A stretch of 64,000 nt of DNA from Nymphaea colorata (lineage: Eukaryota > Streptophyta > Magnoliopsida > Nymphaeales > Nymphaeaceae): the NCBI RefSeq assembly GCF_008831285.2, contig NC_045147.1, positions 24,700,981 through 24,764,980 of the forward strand, given 5' to 3'. Under the pieces are notes generated by a model. The model made no database searches. It was not told where the DNA came from and worked only from the letters and a program-made list of their open reading frames with translations. Shown here in pieces: positions 48,501-59,884 of this stretch (position 1 is its first letter; each line of letters opens with the position of its first letter). A program made the translations under genes and the position numbers.

Positions 48501-50538
48501 TCCTGGTGGCAGCGAGGTGGGGTGAAAGTGAGCTGACATGGGCTCCAGAGGGTAGACAGGAAGGGGCTAAGACACAAGGAGAGTAGCCTAAATCAAGGCC
48601 AGCTTGGTACGGGTGCCAGGGGTGGAGACTGGTCTGAAGTCCCCAATGTAAGGGGGATGTGGCTTCATTGAGATCACGACACAAACAAAACTAACCAGTT
48701 TTTGGTTCTCCAATACCCAATTGACTGGAGTTGAGTAGTATAGCTTCGCATTTGTTATGACTTGGACCTTTTATGGCCGATATCGGTGCGCAGAAGTGAT
48801 GTGTATTATTCAAGGATCAAAGTGTTAGTAGAAATAGGGAACGAAATAACCAGAAGGGTTTTTATAATACCCTGCCTCTAGAGGGATCAGAACTTTTAAA
48901 TGACATAAATAATATAGATTTCTACTAAAGAGGATAGGTAAAGAAGTCCTTTCTTTGAATTCCCCCAATCAAAGATCCTTCAATCTGATGAGGATTGGAT
49001 TTATAAGTGAGCATCTCTTGTAAAATATGAGCAACACGTTCAGGGTTTCAAACTCATGGTGACACCTAAACACAAGGGTTGCGCTCAATGCGGGATCTTC
49101 TCCAAATCATTGGTATGGCTATCAAAATAGTGAACATTAGCATGTTGGTTGTAGATCCAAGTGGTAGTATCAGGGCCCTTAGCTATTGTCCTTGAGAAAT
49201 GAAATGAAACACCAAAAAAGAGTTGACTACCGAGCTCTCACTCGGTTATTATTCATCATCGAGAAGTCAGAAATGGGGATCAAACCCATGGAACTTAAGA
49301 AACGATGGAAGGGAATAAAAGAAAATGAAAATGAAAGAAAAGAAACCAGGTTCCAAATGAACGCTGTTGAAATAGGTTTGGCATTTGGCACTAGATCACA
49401 AAATCTTGGCGATCTTTTCTATTTAATGAATGGAAGAGCCCGAGATTTTACAAAACCTTTGTCACTTAATTTTCGACCCATATTTCAACCTGAACGTTTT
49501 TGGTATGCCATTGAGCAAAGATAAGTTGTAATTGTATAGCTGTATCTAAAACATATCTTGAGGACCACCCAAACAATAAAAGTATCATTTCAAAAATTTT
49601 GCCGATATGCCTTATTGCAAGATGGAACACCTATTGATATATTCAATCCGAGTACCTTCTCCAAACAGATAAGAGAAGAATGCTCAACAAACTCCTAGAA
49701 GAACGCGAAGATCTCTTTGCGATAACTCTCAAAAGCGGCAAAAGAGCTCGGGCAAGAAACGAACGACTCTCGAAGACTCACCAGCCTTGATTGGGTACAT
49801 AATAGGAGGCAAACTAGGATACCGACAAGCGTAGGGACAGAAATGATGATAGAGGGAGTGAAAATGGGCCGGTCAGAGCAGGCAAGATATCCTCATCGGA
49901 GACCAGGCGGTCATGGACGGAAAGCACTGTGGGAGACAGTGAGGTGGAATGGGTCAGTGTTTTTGGTCCTCTCAAGAGGGCCAAGAGAGGCGAGACCGCT
50001 ACTACCATTGGATAGAATCCCTAATGCGCCATTCCTAGCAAGATACTGGTGTGCAAGGAGTTGCACAGCTTCAGAGTCGGAGATAAAAGGTGGTGGACTA
50101 GAGGCATGGTAGCTATGATCCCAGAAAGAGATATCGGCAAACTTATGCTGCCAGCGGAAGGATTGCCAACGAATGGCGAGTTTCCTATTGGCATACGATT
50201 GCATGATAGCCCAAAAGCTGCCCAACGGCGGGAGGGAGAGCGAGGATAGCATTATTAGATCCAACGACCTAGGATTCAGATCAAGATTACCACCTTGGAA
50301 CATAATTTGGAAGTGTAATTATGTAGGTTTGGTCAAGAGGTTGCAAAGGACTACCTTTGTTTGAAACAGGACTCAAAGACTTGTGGCCATATTAACATTG
50401 TGGTTTTTCGCCGTTCAATTAAGCTGAATCAATCTAGTTTATTTTGTTCAAGAAGTTGGCATCCGTTCAATTTAAGATTTGGCGCTCCATAAAGATGTCG
50501 AATGGCATGATTTTCTGCATTCAAAAGCGTGGTGGTAG
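45534..50538. other. Five kb without a recognised gene
   Basis: The first 200 bp is the FolD promoter and 5' UTR. Beyond lie AT-rich DNA, a TA microsatellite at 46179-46204, a 19 bp tandem repeat near 46700-46738 (GACAAAAGCAACAAACAT), and two patches rich in GGGCCCGGCC-like and CTCGGCCCAA-like words (46,100-46,170 and 46,790-46,990) that suggest old repeats. ORFs of about 100-130 codons lie at 46204-46506 (-), 49186-49524 (+) and 49911-50303 (-). The second is Lys/Glu/Arg-rich and ends in FRPIFQPERFWYAIEQR. I recognise none of them and would not call them genes. Confidence 0.45.
50534..50538. repeat. Target-site duplication, left
   Basis: GGTAG directly before the left LTR; identical to 55562-55566 directly after the right LTR. 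Confidence 0.9.
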
Positions 50539-50988
50539 TGATAAAAGTTAATGCAAAATTAATGCAGCTGCCTTTATGAAGAAGGTGAACGGTTTAACTT
50601 TTGGGTTCTCCAAAAGTTCCATCGTTCCAAGACATGTGCCCTATTTTAAATTTCAGTTTTTTGTTTTTAATATGGTCATTATATTTTCAGTTTTCTGTTT
50701 TTAATATGTCCATAATGACCATAGTGGAGTTACCAAGAGTCAATGTCATTTATTTTTCAGTTTTTTCTTACATGTATATATATGGCCCTTTGGGTTGGCT
50801 AAAGGTGTGAAAGAAAAAGCATTTCAAGTGTGCTCCAAACTTTTAGTGTTGTGTGCTCTTATCACATGTCATGCCTTTGTGATCACTTGTAGAAACAAGT
50901 GCTCGATTAGTGTGTTGTTTTCTTGTGTTGTGTCATTCACAGGAGCATAAGAAGAGGAAGTGCAGACAGGTCATTCCTTTTGCTAACA
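50539..50988 (+). repeat. Left LTR of the copia element
   Basis: 450 bp, starting TGATAAAAGTTAATGC and ending TTTTGCTAACA. A TATATATATGGCC-like motif near 50776 may serve as the TATA box of the element. Confidence 0.95.
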
Positions 50989-50989
50989 G

Positions 50990-51003
50990 TGGTATCAGAG
51001 CCA
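50990..51003 (+). other. Primer-binding site of the copia element
   Basis: TGGTATCAGAGCCA, complementary to the 3' end of initiator methionine tRNA, one base after the left LTR. Confidence 0.93.
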
Positions 51004-51113
51004 GGTCGATTGTGTTGTCGTGATTGTTGGTAAAAGTGCAAAAGAGAGGCCTGCAAGGTAAAGTCTGCACATAACTTGTTCGACAAAATTTCTGTGAGAA
51101 ATTTTTGTTCATT

Positions 51114-54100
51114 ATGGCTAATGGCATGTCCACTTCAAATGTTTTTCAATCGCTCATACCGGTATTTAGTGGTGATAATTATAGTTTTTGGAGCATAAAA
51201 ATGAAGACCTTCTTTTTGTCACAAGATCTTTGGGATTTAGTTGAAAATGGTTATATAGAAAGTGCAGAGAGCTCAAAACAAGGAGAAAAGACAGTTGAAT
51301 CAAGAGAGCAACGGAAGAAGGATTCAAAAGCCTTGCTTGTTCTTCAACAAGCTGTAAGTGAGACTATCTTTCCTCGAATTGCTGGTGCTACTAGTTCAAA
51401 TGAAGCTTGGACTATTCTCAAGCAAGAATATCATGGTGATAAGAAGGTAATGACAGTGAAACTCCAAATCCTCCGTAAAGAGTTTGAGACATTGTTTATG
51501 AAAAACAATGAATCAGTCCAAGATTTTTTTTCAAGAGCTTTCATAATTATAAATGAGATGAAAACCTTTGGAGAGGTTGTTAGCAACCAGAAAATTGTAG
51601 AAAAAATATTGAGGAGCTTACCGCCTAAATTTGATCATGTGGTTACGGCTATAGAAGAGTCTAAGGATTTGACTGCATACTCTGCTAATGAATTATTGGG
51701 TTCTCTTTTAGCCCATGAACAAAGAATGAACAGGTCAATTGAGAAAAGTGTTGAACAAGCATTCCAAGCTCAAGTCAAGTTGGATGACTTTAGCAAAGAG
51801 AGAAAGGGAGCAACTGTACGAAAGAATGCATATCGCGGGCGAGGTAGAGGTAACTATCGTGGACGTGGACAAGGAAGATTTGAGGCAGTCCGAAATAAGT
51901 CAGAAGGAGGTGATACTAACAATCAAAAACATGCCCACAAAAACAAGTATTGTGTTTTTTGCAAAAGAAATGGTCATACTGAAGCGTATTGTTGGGATAA
52001 AGCAAAACAACAAGCTAATGTAGTGGAAGAGAAAGTAGAAGATGGTAACTTATTTTTTACTCATACAGAGTCAAATGAAAATATTGATCATGTATGGTTT
52101 TTAGATAGTGGATGCAGTAATCATATGACAGGAAAGAGAGACTTGTTTTGTGACATTGATGAATCAGTGAAGCAACAAGTTCGACTTGGAGACAACAAAA
52201 AGGTGCAAATTGATGGTAAAGGCACAATTGAGATATCAATTAACGGTGGTACTAAAAGGTTGGTACATGAAGTTTATTATATACCTGGATTAGCATATAA
52301 CTTACTAAGCGTTGGACAGTTAGCACAAAAAGGATATTTGATTTCATTTCATGATGATGTATGTGAAATCAAAAAGAAATGTTCTACCATGCCACCTATA
52401 ATAGTGCACATGACAAAGAACAAAATGTTTCCAATCGAGCTTTCACACTTTGATGCATATGCCTTAGTAGCAGACATGAATAAAGTGTCTAAGTTATGGT
52501 ACTTAAGATATGGACACTTGCACTACAATGGACTGAAGTTATTGGGGCAGAAAAAATTAGTTGTTGGTTTACCTCATCTTACCAATAATGAAGATATTTG
52601 TGAAGCATGTGTGTATGGAAAACAACACCGTCTTCCATTTCCAGTTGGGAAAGCATGGAGAGCAAAAACTCCTTTAGAATTAGTGCATGCTGACATTTGT
52701 GGACCAACAAGAACTCCATCTCTGAATAATAGTAGATATTTTTTACTATTCACTGACGATTTTTCTCGCATGAGTTGGGTGTTTTTTCTTGTTGAAAAAT
52801 CCGAAGCCTTTGACAAATTCAAGGAATTTAAAGTGTTTGCAGAAAAAGAATGTGGGCGACCTATAAAAAAATTTCGTACTGATAGAGGGGGAGAATTTTT
52901 GTCAAATGATTTTGACAATTTTTGCAAATTACATGGCATACATAGACAGTTGACAGTAAGAAAAACTCCTCAACAAAATGGAGTAGCTGAAAGAAAAAAC
53001 CGTACAGTGGTAGAGATGGCTCGTAGCATGTTGAATGAGAAGCATCTTCCAAATGAGTTTTGGGCTGAAGCAGTAGCTACAGCTGTGTATCTTCTCAACA
53101 TATCACCAACCAAAGCAGTCTGCAATATGACTCCATATGAAGCATGGTGGAATAAAAAACCTGATGTAAGTAATTTGAAAGTTTTTAGATGCATTGCCTA
53201 CTCTCTGCTTGATTCTAGTAGTCGAGACAAAATGGATAAAAAGAGTGAGAAATGTATTTTTGTGGGTTATAGTAATAACTCAAAAGGTTATAGACTATAC
53301 AATCCAGTAACAAAGTCTTTAATTATTCGGCGTGATATCATTTTTGATGAGAATGGATCATGGGAGTGGACAACAATAGAAGATCAACATATTCCATTTG
53401 TTGATTCAACTTCTCACTCAAATGCATCAACGTCAAGTGCTACTCATTCAAAAGAGACCAATTCAGATCATGAAGAAGATGTCGAAATAATTACAGATGA
53501 GTCTTCTCCACCAAGAAAGGTACGATCTCTAGATGATATATATGCTTCTTGTTCATTTGCTTTTATGGTAATTGAACCATCATGTTATGAGGAAGCATGT
53601 GGTAAAGAAGAATGGGAAAAAGCAATGCAAGAAGAGATCGATACAATTAAGAGAAATGATACATGGCAGCTAGTAGATTTACCACAAGGAAAGGAACCTA
53701 TAAGTGTGAAATGGGTTTACAAATTGAAATATAATGTTGATGGAGATGTGCAAAAATACAAGGCCAGACTAGTCGTCAGAGGGTATGTACAAAAATATGG
53801 CATTGATTATTTCGAAACTTTTTCTCCTGTTGCTCGTTTTGAGACTATTAGGCTAGTATTGGCACTTGCAGCTCACTTAAAATGGAAGGTATTTCAATTT
53901 GATGTCAAATCTGCTTTTTTGAATGGTGCTTTAGAAGAAGATGTATATGTACATCAACCACAGGGCTTTGTCATAAGTGGACATGAGAAGAAAGTGTATA
54001 AGTTGAAGAAGGCCCTTTATGGCCTCAAGCAAGCACCAAGAGCATGGTATGGGAGACTTGACACATATCTTCACAAAAATGGGTTTCGACGTTGTGAGAG

Positions 54101-55124
54101 TGAACCCACATTATACTTAAAAAATGAAGGCATTGATATGCTTGTGGTATGTGTTTATGTAGATGACATTATCTACATGGGATCAAGTGATGTGCTCATT
54201 CAAAAATTCAAGGACAGTATGATAAGTGAGTTTGAAATGACAGATTTGGGTTTATTGCATTTCTTTCTTGGTCTTCAAGTTGTCCAAACAAATAATGGTA
54301 TTTTTATCTCTCAAGAAAAATATGCATTAAGCCTACTTAAGAAGTATAAAATGTTAGATTGCAAGTCGTGCTCTACTCCTATGAATGCAGGTGAAAAGTT
54401 GACTTTGTCAGATGGGACTGCTAAAGCCAATGAAACATTGTTTAGAGGTCTAGTTGGTGGCTTGTTATATTTGACTCATACACGACCAGATATTTTATTT
54501 GCTGTCAGCTTGGTATCCAGATTCATGCACAATCCATCATTACACCATTTGGGGGCAGCAAAACGTGTTTTGCGTTACATCCGTGAAACTACTAAATATG
54601 GAATTTGGTATAAATCAGATGTTTGTTTTAACTTACTTGGTTACACTGATAGTGATTGGGCAGGAGCTATAGATGATCGAAGGAGCACAAGCGGTTATGT
54701 CTTTACATTTGGATCAGGTGCTATATCATGGTGTTCAAAGAAGCAAAGTACGACAGCATTATCATCTTCAGAAGCGGAGTATATTGCTGCATCTGCAGCT
54801 ACTTGTCAGGCAATTTGGATGCGTCGAGTTTCGGAAGATCTTGGTCAAAGTCAAACTGAAGGGACACCAATTCATTGTGACAACAAGGCAACTATAACAA
54901 TGACAAGAAATCCGATTTACCACGGACGGACAAAACATATTGAACTTCGTCATCATTTCATTCGTGAGATTGTTGGTAAAGGTCAAATTGTGTTGAAGTA
55001 TTGCTCAACCAATGAACAAGTTGCAGATGGATTTACAAAGGCACTTTCATACCCAAAATTTGTGAAGTTTCGGTCTCACCTTGGTGTTTCAGACTTTGCA
55101 TTAAGGGGGAGTGATGAAAGTTAA
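51114..55124 (+). CDS. Copia gag-pol polyprotein, intact, 1336 aa
   Basis: ATG at 51114 (MANGMSTSN) is the first in frame; upstream codons TTG TTC ATT are not needed. Gag (about residues 1-260, UBN2 type, VFSGDNYSFW near the start) is followed by an Arg/Gly-rich tract and a CCHC zinc knuckle at about 280 (CVFCKRNGHTEAYC). The aspartic protease has WFLDSGCSNH (about 328). The integrase has RYGHL, then D, D and E in VHADICGP (about 526), TDRGGEF (about 589) and PQQNGVAERKNR (about 620). The reverse transcriptase starts near 864 and holds YVDD at about 1014. RNase H has YTDSDWAG, SSSEAEYIA and HCDNKATI. No stop or frameshift occurs, so the product is plausibly functional. Its stop codon lies ten bases inside the right LTR. 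Confidence 0.96.
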   Translation: MANGMSTSNVFQSLIPVFSGDNYSFWSIKMKTFFLSQDLWDLVENGYIESAESSKQGEKTVESREQRKKDSKALLVLQQAVSETIFPRIAGATSSNEAWTILKQEYHGDKKVMTVKLQILRKEFETLFMKNNESVQDFFSRAFIIINEMKTFGEVVSNQKIVEKILRSLPPKFDHVVTAIEESKDLTAYSANELLGSLLAHEQRMNRSIEKSVEQAFQAQVKLDDFSKERKGATVRKNAYRGRGRGNYRGRGQGRFEAVRNKSEGGDTNNQKHAHKNKYCVFCKRNGHTEAYCWDKAKQQANVVEEKVEDGNLFFTHTESNENIDHVWFLDSGCSNHMTGKRDLFCDIDESVKQQVRLGDNKKVQIDGKGTIEISINGGTKRLVHEVYYIPGLAYNLLSVGQLAQKGYLISFHDDVCEIKKKCSTMPPIIVHMTKNKMFPIELSHFDAYALVADMNKVSKLWYLRYGHLHYNGLKLLGQKKLVVGLPHLTNNEDICEACVYGKQHRLPFPVGKAWRAKTPLELVHADICGPTRTPSLNNSRYFLLFTDDFSRMSWVFFLVEKSEAFDKFKEFKVFAEKECGRPIKKFRTDRGGEFLSNDFDNFCKLHGIHRQLTVRKTPQQNGVAERKNRTVVEMARSMLNEKHLPNEFWAEAVATAVYLLNISPTKAVCNMTPYEAWWNKKPDVSNLKVFRCIAYSLLDSSSRDKMDKKSEKCIFVGYSNNSKGYRLYNPVTKSLIIRRDIIFDENGSWEWTTIEDQHIPFVDSTSHSNASTSSATHSKETNSDHEEDVEIITDESSPPRKVRSLDDIYASCSFAFMVIEPSCYEEACGKEEWEKAMQEEIDTIKRNDTWQLVDLPQGKEPISVKWVYKLKYNVDGDVQKYKARLVVRGYVQKYGIDYFETFSPVARFETIRLVLALAAHLKWKVFQFDVKSAFLNGALEEDVYVHQPQGFVISGHEKKVYKLKKALYGLKQAPRAWYGRLDTYLHKNGFRRCESEPTLYLKNEGIDMLVVCVYVDDIIYMGSSDVLIQKFKDSMISEFEMTDLGLLHFFLGLQVVQTNNGIFISQEKYALSLLKKYKMLDCKSCSTPMNAGEKLTLSDGTAKANETLFRGLVGGLLYLTHTRPDILFAVSLVSRFMHNPSLHHLGAAKRVLRYIRETTKYGIWYKSDVCFNLLGYTDSDWAGAIDDRRSTSGYVFTFGSGAISWCSKKQSTTALSSSEAEYIAASAATCQAIWMRRVSEDLGQSQTEGTPIHCDNKATITMTRNPIYHGRTKHIELRHHFIREIVGKGQIVLKYCSTNEQVADGFTKALSYPKFVKFRSHLGVSDFALRGSDES
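55103..55111 (+). other. Polypurine tract of the copia element
   Basis: AAGGGGGAG immediately before the right LTR, the priming site for plus-strand DNA synthesis. It is also translated as part of the last codons of gag-pol. Confidence 0.9.
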
Positions 55125-55561
55125 TGCAAAATTAATGCAGCTGCCTTTATGAAGAAGGTGAACGGTTTAACTTTTGGGTTCTCCAAAAGTTCCATCGTTC
55201 CAAGACATGTGCCTTATTTTAAATTTCAGTTTTTTGTTTTTAATATGGTCATTATATTTTCAGTTTTCTGTTTTTAATATGTCCATAATGACCATAGTGG
55301 AGTTACCAAGAGTCAATGTCATTTATTTTTCAGTTTTTTCTTACATGTATATATATGGCCCTTTGAGTTGGCTAAAGGTGTGAAAGAAAAAGCATTTCAA
55401 GTGTGCTCCAAACTTTTAGTGTTGTGTGCTCTTATCACATGTCATGTCTTTGTGATCACTTGTAGAAACAAGTGCTCGATTAGTGTGTTGTTTTCTTGTG
55501 TTGTGTCATTCACAGGAGCATAAGAAGAGGAAGTGCAGACAGGTCATTCCTTTTGCTAACA
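55112..55561 (+). repeat. Right LTR of the copia element
   Basis: 450 bp, starting TGATGAAAGTTAATGC and ending TTTTGCTAACA; 446 of 450 positions equal the left LTR. Followed by the GGTAG target duplication. Confidence 0.95.
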
Positions 55562-55566
55562 GGTAG

Positions 55567-56580
55567 TTGTTCCTTCGTGATGAAAGGGTTAGCTTGCAAG
55601 GCTTAGAATCTACTTTATCAAATCGAACACTCCACAGATCACAATTCTATTCAATTGGACAAGAAAATTTCTGTGAAATTCACGTCAGCCTCCTGATCAG
55701 TTTGTAGTTACGTCCTTACGGGATTGTTCCAGAAATCAAACAATATCTAGGGTGTGGGGAATGAAACAGTAGTCAATGGGTGTCATGAAAATGTGAAGGT
55801 TCGTTGTTACACGCCCCATCCGCTGAGATTTAGTACAAGTCCCTCCCCCCTCCCTCGCTTGTCGTTTGTAGTCTGTACGCATGCTCATGCACCAAAGAGT
55901 GTCACTGCCAAAGAGAGGATCTACTGATTTCTTTTAAAGTGGCAATCGCTTCATATAAATGCAAGACCACAACAAGGGTGCAACATCGAAGCTGGAAGTT
56001 TACTGCCAAAAAGGAGAGCCACATTCCCGTTTCAAAAAGCGAGCACCACCTGAAAATTCAGAATCCAATTTTCCCTGTGAAACATTCTACCTGGACAGGT
56101 CTGTTGCAGATGTAGCTGACAATACGTACGAGAAACTTTCGCAATCAAACCATGAGCAAGGTTTACCACAGTAACGTTCCCCTCTCTCTTCCTCTCTTCC
56201 CCTGTGCGCTCTCAGAGCTTTGTCTATAATATTTTTTGCATTATTATCTATACAAAACTTTTTCATTACTACGACATATGTTGATGCCTAACTGAGGAAT
56301 GCACAAAGGAATAAGGAGGGCCATCTCGTTGACAGAAAATGAGCAGAATTTGAACAACTAAAGAAAAGCGAAACCACCAATCTGGTTTAGATTTAATTAC
56401 AATAAACATCAACGCCACTAAGAGGAAGCAGCGAAAGGTTCTGATGATATATAGTAGAGCTCTTCACGGCAGCCTTTCACTACAGTACCTCGTGTTGCCT
56501 CTCCGGATACATACCACAACAATACTCTTGGCGTTTGCAGCGTCCCAAAAGAAAACAAAATTATGGATCAGGATTACAAG
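55567..56580. other. Flank between the copia element and the SNF7 relic
   Basis: No gene recognised. The last few hundred bases are the 3' flank of the minus-strand SNF7 relic. A short ORF at 55959-56174 has no known motif. Confidence 0.4.
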
Positions 56581-59500
56581 TTACAGTGCCATTTCAGGAT
56601 GGGGAGCGGCCAGTGCATCAGCATCACTAGACCGCCTTGTAGCTGTTCTAGCGGTGACTACTGCCGCAGGCACCGGTGATACAGGAATTCGATTGGATAC
56701 TTGCAGGAGTTCCCCTTCCAGAACCGCTCCTTCAAGTTCCGCTTCTAGCTCATCCTGTCAGACAAATCAAAACCATGCTAAGTTTTGGAGCTCGGTTTGA
56801 AGCTCCACTTGTGGCAGCGTGCTTGATATACACGAACTGAGGAATGCATATATATATGTGTGTGTATGATTTCAGAATCGAGTACCGGTCAGGCGCACAA
56901 TGGCATAAACTCTTCCATAATAAAGCTAGGATACGATGATGTACAGTATAAATACCTTAGGATATGCAAATACTTACCTCATTCATATCTGCAGCAGCAC
57001 CTGAAGGTACTGCTAGAGCCTCTTGAATTTGCTTCATATTCTCTGAGTGCTCATTCACCTCCTCAATGTTCTTCTCAATATCATCAACGTTCCTTCAGTA
57101 AAACCATAAAATGGGACCATTGGTTCATTACATTCGCGATCTAATGAAAAGTAGACAAGGTAAAACAGCATTTCAAAATGCCCAAGAAACGGGAAGAGCA
57201 CATGGCAGAAGCAAGCAAAGTTAGAACTCTAGTCAAGACAAGGTAGCGAGTACAACGCAAATGGGAGAGGGATCCACAAGAAAATGACTGGTCGCATGAA
57301 AATTATGAACCAAGATATTTAGAGGGATGCTAACAATGAAGATCGGCTTTTGGGATTTGCGTTTTCTTTGTGTACCAAATTTGAGTGAATATGGTTAACC
57401 CAGAGTTCATCGATGCACTAAACAACTCATAAGAGAGTGCAGCTTTACAAAATACACACTCATAAAGTGATTATTGTCCCACATCGTTCCAAACAAAATC
57501 TCCTTAGAAGGCTCACATTTTATGAGTTCAAATCGCAGATTAAGTTTCATAAAACACAAAGAACTTCAAACGTTATTTGTAGTCACATTCAAATCGGTTC
57601 ACCCTCTATATTAATTACTAGGGAAACTTCGTACATCATGCTATATCAACTTTAAGTGTAAAGTCCTGCTATTAGTTCGAGAAAGATACTGACCGTTACT
57701 CCTTTTTTTAAATATACGAAAGACAAGGCAAAACAATTATTAGAAACCGAAATACGACAAAGCAAACTCCAAAATAAGCATAAGATGTTTTGTCACTCAA
57801 TATTAGCTTAGATAGATCGTTGAATGGATTTCAACGCTGACGCACTTTTCCTCAGAACATCCACAATGTCAGTTGTGGCTTTTGCACCCTCTATCATAGT
57901 TATCTGTAAAAATTTGAAGTTAGACATAATCTCAGAAGCCTAGGCACTTTTCTAGATGAAAGCAGATACAAGAACCGTTACTGGTTCTAGGTAAAGTTTA
58001 ATTTCTTTAAACCTCTGGATGTGAACTACACTTATCAGTTCAGGAAAGGAACCTGATCGTGTATTTGCAGTTCAAAATTTCTAAGCTGCTCCATTTGTGC
58101 TTCATACGGTTTCTTTTTTTTCATGCACTCAATTGCAGCTGGAATGAAACAAAACATCTTATGAAATTTATAGGAGTTGCTAGCAAATAAAACAACAAAG
58201 CAAACATATGCACGGAAAGAAATAAGAAAACGCTTATGACAGTAATAATGGCCATTAAAACCCAGGGGACTATCTTGCAGAGGTTGCCAAAAAGAAAAGG
58301 GACTATCTCAGAAAAGAATACAAGGACCATTTTGCAATGTGACAAATAACTGAATAAGGCCAAGCCTATTTAGGTGGAGAGGTCTTTTCACATGCTGGAC
58401 ATCGGCATCAATTCGCCATGACCAATATGATTTGCGGAATGTTTGAGTAGAATATCCTACTCACTTGAAACTATTGTGGACTCTGTAAGACCCTGATAGG
58501 GCCAAGTTCAAATGTACAAATTCAGCCAACCGTGCACTATTATAAGCCATATCCATTCAACGGTGCCCACAATTAATGGAATCCATCTGATGCACGAGAG
58601 GAAAGAAGAGAAGGGAGGCCAGCAGCTGCTTCAACGGAAAAGTAAAAGTGACTTTGAGAAGGCCAGGCCCAGCAATCAGGTTGATACGAATGATATGCTG
58701 CAGAGATTTTCTTAATTTACTTACCTCTTTTGTTTTTTAATCTGCTGAAGTGCTTGGCTTTCTCAAGTTCGGCTGAAACTTTCTTTTGCAGTACTTTTTC
58801 TCTTTTCTCCAAAAGGTCTAGCGTCTGCAAATAAGATTCAGAAAGGACGCTCATGACGGAACAGGAAAAAGAGTCCATAAAATAGAAGCCATCAACAACA
58901 TTTATGACGTAGTAAGACAAGATGATTTCTGTTGTCCGTGCATGAGGTACTACGCCCCCAACGAGCAAAGCAAAGTAGTCCTCCATTCGCGTGATTAGAG
59001 CCAAAAAGAAAGATTGCAGAGACTCTAAGAAGTTTGCACACAATATTCTACGCTTATCTTTTTCTCCCTCTCGAATGTGCCGCTATCGTACTTTAAAAAT
59101 TCAGACATGGAACCGTTGTTCATACAATATCAAAACTACGACGAGACTACGTGCCGCTAGAAAATTCTCAAGACGTCCGCAGTTTATTATGACCGTGTGT
59201 GGGTGGGCGATGAACTAACTCATAAGCGCACACGAGCACCTGTTTTAATTTTCCTATCTATGCACTTGAAGGCTTCATATAAGTTTCTAAAGTACTGTTT
59301 TCTGAAGATCCTCTTCTGGTCACAATTACTAGTCTGTGTTTCATGTTAAATATATCCTCCTGCGGACGCGATTAAGATTCCTGTTTTGTTTTCAGAGTAG
59401 CCCTTGAGAAGTGTGATAAAGTAAAAGAGCCAGACCTTGACAGCACTTTTGAAGCAGCAGAAAGCATCATGTTGGTAATTACACGAGAAAAGACCTTAAG

Positions 59501-59864
59501 TTCTAAGAGACACAAATTAGGACTAGGGGAGGCTGTGGTTGAAGAATCAGGAGTAAAAGCCGTAGCCTCAAGTTAAATTTGTACGCGAACATCGGCGTCA
59601 ATATGTCAACTGTAAAGCAAGTCTACCGCCGTGAAAATAGAAAAAAAAAAACAGAAAAGAGGGTGCAGGGGGGCGGTTTGTTTCTCAACGTTGGATGTGT
59701 GAGTTGTGTAGAGACGTAGTGTGCGTTTACAGCGACCCCATTTAACAAAATTGAGTTCAAGTAAAGAGAGGGTGTATTGGTGAGAGTGCTGCTTCGTTGA
59801 GTTTGTCCAAAGAGGAGAGAATTGAAGGAGCCTCCTTGGATCGTTTCGGGAACAATCGCTCTTT
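56581..59864 (-). pseudogene. VPS32/SNF7-like ESCRT-III subunit gene, apparently inactivated
   Basis: Six segments in order match plant VPS32 (CHMP4/SNF7): 59864-59793 (ERLFPKRSKEAPS, SLDKLNE), 58824-58725 (TLDLLEKREKVLQKKVSAE), 58138-58053 (AIECMKKKKPYEAQMEQLR), 57903-57812 (MIEGAKATTDIVDVLRKSA), 57092-56978 (NVDDIEKNIEEVNEHSENMK) and 56754-56581 (DELEAELEGAVLEGELL, stop). About 213 codons in total, the family's usual length. SNF7 polymerises into the filament that drives budding of vesicles into multivesicular bodies. Three defects: the first segment has no ATG, with an in-frame TGA before KERLF; its 3' border is GAA|GCAGCA rather than GT; and the fourth segment's border, fixed by phase at 57812, reads CTAAGC where GTAAGC is expected, so read-through hits a stop. 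The other splice sites are canonical and the frames open, so the loss is recent. A functional gene using an exon I missed is possible. Confidence 0.8.
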
Positions 59865-59884
59865 TCAAGAGAGAAAGAGAGTCA

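Larger units (their letters stand above)
50539..55561 (+). mobile_element. Complete Ty1-copia LTR retrotransposon, 5.0 kb
   Basis: Every part of a full element is present: a 5 bp target duplication (GGTAG), two 450 bp LTRs from TG to CA, a primer-binding site for initiator tRNA-Met, a single uninterrupted gag-pol frame and a polypurine tract against the right LTR. The two LTRs differ at four positions, all transitions (A/G, C/T, G/A, C/T), about 0.9 percent. Using a commonly used plant rate of 1.3e-8 per site per year, that is roughly 0.3-0.4 million years. The protease, integrase, reverse transcriptase, RNase H order makes it copia. Confidence 0.97.

Noticed and set aside
49186-49524. 112-codon ORF ending FRPIFQPERFWYAIEQR, considered as an organelle-derived gene
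   Set aside because: I could not match it to any plastid or mitochondrial gene; the flanks show no organelle synteny.
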